The notes beneath the pieces were generated by a model, which was not told the DNA's origin, made no database searches, and saw only the letters and a program-made list of their open reading frames with translations. 64,000 nt of DNA. It comes from Diplonema papillatum (Eukaryota; Euglenozoa; Diplonemea; Diplonemida; Diplonemidae). Where the stretch lies: assembly GCA_030068145.1 (NCBI GenBank), contig JAPJBO010000093.1, forward strand, positions 248,001 through 312,000, in the 5' to 3' direction. Shown in pieces: positions 12,401-21,400 of the stretch. Positions within the stretch are counted from its first letter, which is position 1; every line of letters begins with the position of its first letter. Both the position numbers and the translations under genes were made by a program.

Positions 12401-15400
12401 CGGCGGGGGACATGCCGGCTACGACACGACGGGAAGGAAGCTCGTTGGGGGGGGACCGGTGACCATCCTCGCCAACGAGCGGTGGGTTCAAGCTGCGACG
12501 CGCAAGATGCTTGGCCGCGCATGTCCGGTGCCGGGAGACGGGAACTGCCAGTTCTCGGCCATCGCGCAGCGGCACGGGACAGTGGATGCTGTGCGACTTC
12601 GACGGATGGTGGTTGACGAGATGGAGGCGCGCCCGGCTGACTACCGTCCGTACATGGTGGTAGAGCCGGGGCCGAACGACCGAGAGCTCACGGTGGCGGA
12701 AGAGTTGGCCAGGTGGCAGGCGTACCTGGAGGCCATGCGAAGAAATGCGACGTACGGCGACGAGCTGACGCTGCGGGCAGCATCGCGGGTGCTGCGTTGC
12801 GACATCTGGGTGCTGAACGCGACGAGTCGGGAGACCCTGCGCGGATGCAGGCAACCGGCGCCGACCGCGACCATCATCTTGACATACCGGCCAGAGCATT
12901 ACGACGCCATGCTCTTGCCGCTGCCGAGCCAGCGCTTGCTGGAGGCGACGACAGGCGACTCGGTACCCTTGGCGCGGCTCGCTTTGGTCAATGCCGGCCC
13001 GGTTGCTGGCACGGCCGCACCGACCCACCGCCCACCAACCGGCGTGCCCGTCGCTGCGCAGACCCGGCAACAGGACACGCGCCCCCGCGCGCCCGGATCA
13101 AGGCGACCCTGCGACAAACTTGCGGATCTGAGGTCCAACCTCACGGTCGCGACGTTCAACGTCACGTCCTACAGGCGGCACTACCTCGATGTGCATGGAC
13201 TGGACGCGGACTTGGTCGCTTTGCAGGAGGTCCGGCTGGACGAGGCGTCGGCAAAGGCGAGTGCGGCGCTCGTCCGGCAAGAGCTTGGAGCCAGGCTCTA
13301 CGTCGGCAAGCCGCAACCGCTCAAACGGATGGGGAACGGAGGGCTGCAAGCTCCCCCGGGCGGCGTGGCGTTTCATGTCCGCGACCGCAGCACAAAGGTA
13401 TGGCAGCCGCCCGTGGGACATGCGGCGGAACAACGACTGTGGGAGACGGGACGATGGCAGCACCTGGCAGTGCCATACGGCAACGGCAAACGAATGCTAC
13501 ACCTGATGACGGTGTATGCGCATGCGAGAGGAAGGGCACGGAGGGAAGAACTTCTGGAGGCTGTTTTCGAAGTGGCCGCGGGATTGGGAGACGTTCCGGT
13601 ACTGCGGAAGGCAGTGTCTGGAGGGCATTGGACGGATGCAGCCCTGCTCGATGCGCAACGCCGGGGGCGACAACGCGAGAGCACCTGCTTGCAGGCGGAC
13701 GGAGGAACGCGCATCGACATGGTGTTCGCCAACGCAGCAGCAGTAGGCGCCGTGCAACAGGTGACGGTGACACGGGTACCGGGCGTGCCCACACACAGCG
13801 CCGTGGTGGTGGACCTCAATCTGCAACGCCTCCAGGCGACCACAGGAACCGTAGTGCGACCGGCCCCCATCCCCGCTGGCTCATCGATGCTTTCGGTTGA
13901 AGAGCGAGGCGTCCTGTGCGCGAAGATGATGGAGCCCACCCGAGCACGCCACATGGAAGCAGCAGCGAGGGAAGACGTCGAAGCGATGTGGCGACTGTCC
14001 GCGCAACCAGCGGAAGCGTACCTGTTGGAGGCGGCGCCAGAGCTACCGGGTCCGTCCGGGAAGTTCGTGGGGAGGGCGCTGACCACGAAGCCGCGGCTCA
14101 GGCGGGTGACGGCACCGGCGAACCCGCTCGACGGGGGAGCGGTGAACGCGCACCAGCAAGCGACGTCGAAGCTGATCCGGCAGATCGAGGCGATTGAGCG
14201 CGACTCTGCGGACGTGACGGGTTTAAAGGCGCAGCTGGTTCGGAAGCAGCGATGGGACAAGGCGAGGGCGGGCGGGAAGAAGCTGATGGCTGACGACGCC
14301 TGGGCAGAGGTCTGGGGTCGACCGAGCCCGCCAGTCGGCGAGACGATGATGAAGATGCTCGCAGATCTGCGGGGGTCGCAGAAGAAGTTGGCGCACGACG
14401 TGAAAGAGACGCGGATAAACGAGTGGCGCCGGAGCATGCAGCTGGCCGCCAAGGTTGCACCCGGGAGAATCTTCGCGTGGGTAAAGCAGGCGGACCGGAG
14501 ACAGGTGGAGTACCTCGCGAGAGCAGACGGTTCCGTGACCTGGGACGCGAAGGAGATGGACGAGCTCCTGAGAGGGCCATCCGCCTGGGGCGGAGTGTAC
14601 GAGCGGCACGGCAGGAAGGAGACACCGGCGCCCAAGTGGGAGGCGTTTGAAAAGGACTTTCGGGCTCACATCCCGCGGGCGAACGCGGTGGAGCTGAACG
14701 CGATAACGGCGGCCGACCTGCGGAAGACGCTTTCAACGATGAACAAGAACACCGCGCCGGGCGCGGAGGGCTGGCGGGTACGCGAACTGGCGGCTCTCCC
14801 CGACGAGGCGTTGCGGCGGTTCGCGGAACTTTTTGCAGTGGTCGAGAAGACGGGCAAGTGGCCGGAGTCGCTCATGAGGGCCCTGGTCTCGCGCATCCCA
14901 AAGGGCGAGGACGGCTCCGGACCAATAGACCTACGGCCCATCTCCGTCACGAGCGCGGTCTACAGGCTGTGGGCTCCGGATGGATGTGGATGCTGGCGTG
15001 GGTCCCCGAGGGTATGGGGAGCCATCCCGAAGCGCGGGGCCGACGACGTCATGTACGCCATCGGTCTCCGCATCGAGCACGCCGCAGAATGTGGCCACCC
15101 TTGTTTGGTCTTTCGGTCGACTTCATGAAGTGCTTCGACCGGCTGCCGCACGAGATCATGTTCCGTTTGATGGAGGTGATGGGGCTGGACCCGGGGGTAC
15201 TGAGGGCGATGAGGCGGTGTACGGAAGCATGCAGCGCCACTTCAAGACGGCGCGGGCAGTCGGGGAGCCTTTCGTTGCGACGAATGGCATCTTACAAGGG
15301 TGCCCCCTCAGCGTGCTGTTCCTAAACGCGCTCATCGCGGTCTGGGTGCGGGCCGTGGGGGCGTTGACAACACCGGCCCAGGCGATGGCGTACCTGGACG

Positions 15401-18400
15401 ACATTCATGCGATGTCGGAGTCCCTCAGGGGGCTCAAGGCCGTGGCTGAAGTCACGACGGACTTCGCCAACGCGACCGATGGGGGCGTCAACGCTGGGAA
15501 GTCGTTCTTTTACGCCACGAACGCGGACGCTCCGGGAACGCTCACAGTGCAGGGCAACAAGGTACTGCGGAAGACAAGCTTCGACGTTCTGGGGGCGATG
15601 TTTACGGTCGGGAAGGGTGCGCCGCCCCCCAGCAGGCGGATTCAAACCCGGTTCGAGGCCGCGAAGAACATCGCGAGAAGGGCGAGAAGCCTGCCGATCC
15701 CGATGGACCAGAAGGAAGGTTACGTGGCTGCGTCGGCCACAGCGAAGGCGTTGTACGGCGTCTCGGTGTGGCAACCGGCGGGGACGTACATGGAAGGCCT
15801 GCGAGTTGCGACCCTGGCGGGGCTGTGGACCGGCGGCAACAGGAGGTGCGATGCCGTCGTGCTGAACACGCTGTGTCGGGGGCACAGATTGGACCCGCGT
15901 GTCGCCGCGATTCATCGGCGGGTAAACACGTTTTCGCAGCAGATGGTGAAGCAGTCGCACTTGGCGCCGCTGGTTGTTGCCATCCGAGCAGCTCGACAAG
16001 CAAGGCGGGACCGCCCCCCCGGCGCTCCAGAGGCACCGGGGCGAAGCAAGGAGGGGCCAGTGTTCCTGCTCGAGCGAGCGATCGCAGACATCGGATGGAC
16101 GTGGCCCAGGTTCGACACCCTGCAGGAAGGAACGGGCCGGCGGCGCGAATGGACGGTGGTGCAGAACGTCGAGCCGCTGACGAAAGAGGAGAGGCAGCGG
16201 GCGCAGACCGCTCGGCACAACTTCCAGCACGAGCTGCGGGAGGCCGGGCGGACGATGCGCTACAAGGACGTGGTCAAGACGAGGGCATCCCTCCTCGGCA
16301 TCGAGGACGGCATCGACGGGGGTGCCACGCGAGACCTGCTGGAGAAGGGCGCCATCACCGGCTACCAGCAGGGCCTGGTCAGAGCTGTCATTGCCAACGC
16401 GGTACACACCGGCAAGCGATGGGAGCAAGCAACCTGCAGATTCTGCGACGCGGGTGTCCCGGAGGACGAACAACACATGTGGTGGGACTGCGTCAAGTGG
16501 AGCGACGTGCGCGGCGCGTATCCGAATGTGCTCGCTCGGCGGCCCGAGATGAAGCCGTGCATGGCTCTATGCGGCGTCATGCCCAAGGACGCGATGGGAC
16601 TCGACTTCGACGAATGCAGGGAGCTGGCGGCCGGGATGCAGCTGATGTGCGTCGAGATCCTGCTCGGGAGGCAGCGGGCCGACGGCATCCTCGAGCAGGA
16701 CTGCCGGCGCAAGGAGCTCAAGGTGTCGACATATCCGTGGGGGTGGGAGCCGCAACGGCCGACGGCCAGCCAGACCATCAACGTCGACGGTGCGCGGCCG
16801 GACCGCAACGCATGGAAGGACACCCACGAGATGCTCCTGGCGCTGGCAGAATGGTGCTCGACGAAGCGGTGGTCCGAAACCGGCAAGGAGGCCTCCATCT
16901 CGTATTTCGAGCTCGCTGTCGATTTTGAGCTGCACAGCGGCCTGACCCTCACGCCGGCCGGCACACAGCGGAGGCAGGAGAACATCGCGCAGCGGCAGCC
17001 GAAGGAGCGCTGGACCGTGGCGGACACGCTGCCGGGAGAGGAGACGGCGGCGTTCTTCGACGGCGGCAGTCGGGGGAACGGGACCAACGGCGCGGTCGCG
17101 GGAGCCGGGGCGGTCTTCTACGACAAAGGCGTCAAGCAGTGGGAAGTTGAGAAGCCCATCGCCGGGAGAGCGACGAACAACGTGGCGGAATACGTCGGGT
17201 TCGTCAGCGTGTTGGCGAGGTTGCTGCGGGACCCCGTGCCGCCGACACCCCGCACCATCGTCGTCAAGGGCGACAGCGAACTGGTCATTGGTCAGATAAA
17301 GGGCACGAAGAGGTGCAACGAAACACTCCGGCGATACTACGACCAGGCGCAGAACCTGTTGGCGAAGCTGCACGACCGACGGACGACGATCGAGCCGGTG
17401 CACATTCCTCGCGAGCTCAACAAGGATGCGGACGAACTGTCCAACCGCGCCATGGACACCGCACAGCGACAGGCGGCACAGGCCTACAGCGACTCGGCGA
17501 CCGCGAAAGGGTGGGCGATGAGGACCGCGCTGAGCAGGTTGGGCAAGATTGCGCGCGTGAAAGCCGTCCACCCGGCCCTCGAGATGCGCGTCAACCACCT
17601 CACCAGCCTCGGGGGACCCATCCTCCAGGGCCTCAACAAACGGCCGCAGATCAACAACCGGGAGGCCTTCGAAGCGGTGATGCGGGCGTTCGAAGTCGCC
17701 GCCGTACGGCACGTGCCCAAAAAGATGGCGAACAAAGGACGGGGCGACCAGGGCGGCCACTGGGAGAAGGCGGGTGTCCTGACCGGCAGCTTCCGACCCC
17801 AGGCCCATTACCCACGGGGGTGGCAACACAGCGGCGAGAAGTGGAAGGCACGGGCAAGACACGACCGGGCGACGCACCGCCGCGCACGCGGCGGCGGCAG
17901 CCGCCACCTTTGGGACGTCCTAGCGAACGCCGAGAAGAAGAAAGCCGACGCGCAACGGGCGGGGTGCAGACCGGGATCGTCAACCAACCGCCCGACAGCG
18001 ACTGCAGCGGCAGCAACAGCGGCAGCGACATCGACAGCGGCGACGTCGCGAGGACGCACGGAAGGACCCGCGACACAGCACCAGTCCATTCCCCACGCGG
18101 GGGGGGATGGCCGTGAAACCCTCCCCCGGGATGACGAAGGCCGGGGAGAGCCGGGGGCAGTGAAGTAACGAAGCCCGGGAACGGTGGGTGGTGACCCCTC
18201 CGAACAGCCTCCCTGGCCCTGGCCCACGCCTGATGCCGCAACCCCTTAACCCGGGCGGCGGCGCTTTGGCATGAGCCAGGAACCTCAAGGGGAGCAGCGC
18301 GAGAGGCATCATCCACGCTTCAAAGGCCACACATACTACTACTACTAGTAGGAAACTACCAGGGGTTATTCTAATCCCCGAAATGCAGGAAATTCCCGGT

Positions 18401-21400
18401 TAAAAAGCGCACATATCCCTAACCATCGTTGCATCGTTGCAGGAAATCATGGGTTTTTTGCATCGTTGCATCGTTGCATGATCGTTGCTCACTATGGTAG
18501 GCATAGGGCAACCATGCAACGATGCAGTGCAACGATGTAGTGCAACGATGCGATGTCGTGCAACGATAGGAGTAACAAACCATAGGTTTGAACTGCGTAT
18601 GCAGCAGTAGTGCAACTATAGGACACAATGCAACGATGCAACGGTTGGTTGGTTCAGTATGTTGTTGCAACTACCTGTGATGAACCAAGTGGATGATGAC
18701 GATGATGATGATGATGATAATGATGATGAGCTGGCGTGTCGGCTGATGAAGCCAGTGACAGCGACGTGAGCGACTCTTCGGTGGATGACACTTCTTCGGC
18801 GGACGACGACGATTCATCTCTTGATGAGAAACCTCTTTCGTAATCGCGTGTTCCCGTGCAAGTCCGGCCTCGGGAGACAGCAGAAGTGACCCCTGCACCA
18901 GTGAATACAGAGCCAGAATCGTTGCTGACCCAGGCATCTGCACCAACCGCAAAGACACAGGAAAAGTGCGAAACGCCGCTGCTGCTGGTCTCTCGAGCCA
19001 CTGTGTGGCTCCTGCGCCAGCCGCGCCAGGCCGCGCCAGAAATCCCTGACAACTTTTTCAATTTGGGATCATTCATTTTCTCGGCGATCCCAGCGCGCGT
19101 TTCGACAATTTTTTTGTTCGATGAGAAGATCGATGACGAAATCTTCCAGAAAACCTGTTCTCAGAGGGTGTCAACCTAGTCTGGTCCCACGCCCCCTGTC
19201 TTTCCAGAGCCTTTTTCCAGGGGATCGATCCCTGCAAGCAGCCTTTTTGGACCGGTTTGGACGTGTGCACCATGGTAATCCATGGTACGAACCACAAGAA
19301 TCCACTTACGGTTCCGGGTCACCGTTCTCTTCATCCGAGAAAAAAACGAGCAAAAAGTCGTCAGAAAAGAATTGCTACGTGGACTGGACCAGCGGGAAAA
19401 TGTCACCTACCTGGGGACAATTCCTGTCCTTCCCACAGTAAACCTGCCGCCCGGTGCTCTGCATCTTATGAGGAGTCACGAACCGCACACATACTTATGG
19501 GTCCCCGAGTCTATTGTGAACCGTTCTCTTCATCGGAGCTGAGAGCGAGCAAAACGTCGTTGAAAAGGATCTGCTCCATGGACCAGCCGGAAAATATCAC
19601 CACAACTTTTGCCAAAGCCAGATTCCACTGTTTGTGCATTGAAAAATGGCCCGGGGCAAATTATCAATTCCGCCGAGGCACTCTTTTGCCCCCGTTTATG
19701 TGACGAGGGAGCCTAAATTTCCTTCGGGGCTACAGGGTGCGCCAAACGCGCCAGGCTTGGCGCGCTTGGCGCGCCGCGCCAGGCTCCAGGAGCCACACTG
19801 CTCGAGCTTTGGCTTCACGGTAGGTGACTATCCGCCAAGAAGACGTGTACTAGTAAATATTCGTCTTTGAGCAGTATGCAGTTTTTTTTTTTTGCATCGT
19901 TGCAAGAGCAGGGGTTTATACGGGGCTTCGAAAAAATCCTGAGTTCCGGTCTGGGCGTGTTTTTTTTTTTTTTTTTTTTCGAGACATTGCAATGTGTTCC
20001 AAAAATGTAAGCCTGAGCATTGAGCGAACTAACACCAAACTGAAGATTCATGTCACTGTCACAGTTTACATGTCCGTGCTTCACATGGAGATCCCTAACT
20101 CAAGACATACCAGGTGAAAAGGAAGAAGAACAACCTGAAGAGAGGCCTGGAACTCGGCCTGCTCAAAAAAAAACAGGGGTCTCTGTGTGGATGCGTCAAC
20201 GCAACAGTCTTTGAAAGGAAAGCGAAAGAGAGAAGGCATATTTTTTGCTGCAACTGCATGCTGTATGCCACCTTTGCCTCGTTTTGATCAGCTTCATCAA
20301 ACTGAACAGTCTTTCAACCGATGCCGTTCCGAGAGGTGTCGAAAGGTTTTGAGCTCCTCGAGAACAGATCTGTGCTCGTCGTCGGCTCGGGGAAAAACCT
20401 CATTCCTGAAATCTGCAATGAAGCGGGCATTGAGAAAGGGAGGAGAACGTGCGGATCTGCCTTCCTGGGTTGGTCGGACCTTTTCCTCGCCGTAATGGGC
20501 GACAAGAATATCAACAAGTCTGACCGCCTCACGTTGGTTTCCAGCCACAGGCCCACTCAGGTCAAAAAGGCTGAATCCCTCCATGACACCCAGGTTGCTC
20601 TTCAAACCCGAACGAAGGTCAGAGATTAGCCCGTTAACGTAGGGCGTGGCCACTTCGGCATGATAGGCCTGGACTGTCTGGGGTGTCACGCGGGTAAAGC
20701 CTGCTAAACCTTCAGTTGCGCGGTTTATCACGACATCGCAAAGGAAGTAGGTCGGGTGATTTTCGTGCAGAAAGTCGTGCAGGGAGTTGGCCTTCTCAAC
20801 TTCTGAGTACGACTCCTTTGTCCACCGCTCGTACTCCGTGTTTGTCCCCTCTTTCGGGACGTTGGTCTGCCGTCCTGTTTGCCGAGATGCGAGCCCGAAC
20901 ATGCTTGCGATGTCCCGGGGAATCCCCTCCTTCTTTGGATCCACACGCTGTAGCTTCTTTGGTGGCATACTGGCCCTCCCGTTACCGCTCCCACCCGGTA
21001 AGCCCCAACCCGAACGCTATGTGGTTTTTTTTTGTATAAGCACCTGCTTTGTAGGAAATACTTGAGGAGACTGCCAGTTGCGATAGATCAAAGGAGGTAA
21101 ATGTGCTGTAGCCCACACGAAACACAGGTAACCCTGGGTTTAGTGGCGGGCGTAAGCGTTCAACAAAAAAGACCCACTTTGTAGTTGTATTGTTTTCTCC
21201 CCCTCTAGCCTCCTTCGAAATGAGCACAAGGCAGTCCCTCGAGTATTTTTTTTTTTTCCCCCAGACCGGAAGAATTTGAGTTCCGGTCTCTCAGACCGCT
21301 AAACTAAGCCCGTATAATCCCCTGTGCAAGAGGGTCCCGACCGCCGAGAGTTAGGGATATGTGCGGTTAAAAAGTCAACATGGCCAGAATTTTTTTTCCC

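Larger units (their letters stand above)
11347..18345 (+). mobile_element. LINE-2: non-LTR retrotransposon with OTU protease and RNase H
   Basis: A ~7 kb LINE inserted in (TAC/ACT)n. Order of parts: ORF1 pieces (11390-12332), OTU-type cysteine protease, APE-type endonuclease, reverse transcriptase, zinc knuckle, ELAVDFE motif, RNase H, and a ~180-base 3' untranslated tail ending in CACATACTACTACTACTAG. An OTU-like protease with APE endonuclease is known from the Dualen/RandI LINEs of Chlamydomonas. I saw no restriction-like endonuclease here. The reading frame is broken in ORF1 and twice within the reverse transcriptase, so this copy is inactive, or the sequence has errors there. Confidence 0.85.
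18399..21374. mobile_element. MULE-like TIR element hosting two other transposons
   Basis: The 16-base terminal inverted repeat CGCACATATCCCTAAC (18408-18423) and its reverse complement (21350-21365) are flanked by a perfect 9-base direct repeat, GTTAAAAAG (18399-18407 and 21366-21374). Nine-base duplications are the signature of Mutator-like elements. The element itself holds the GCATCGTTGCA palindromic region and a (GAT)n tract. A hAT MITE and a hAT element have inserted into it, so its own length before those insertions was about 0.75 kb. No MULE transposase is visible, so it is non-autonomous. Confidence 0.7.

Noticed and set aside
16567-17907. 446-codon minus-strand ORF
   Set aside because: Antisense shadow of LINE-2 ORF2 (zinc knuckle to RNase H).
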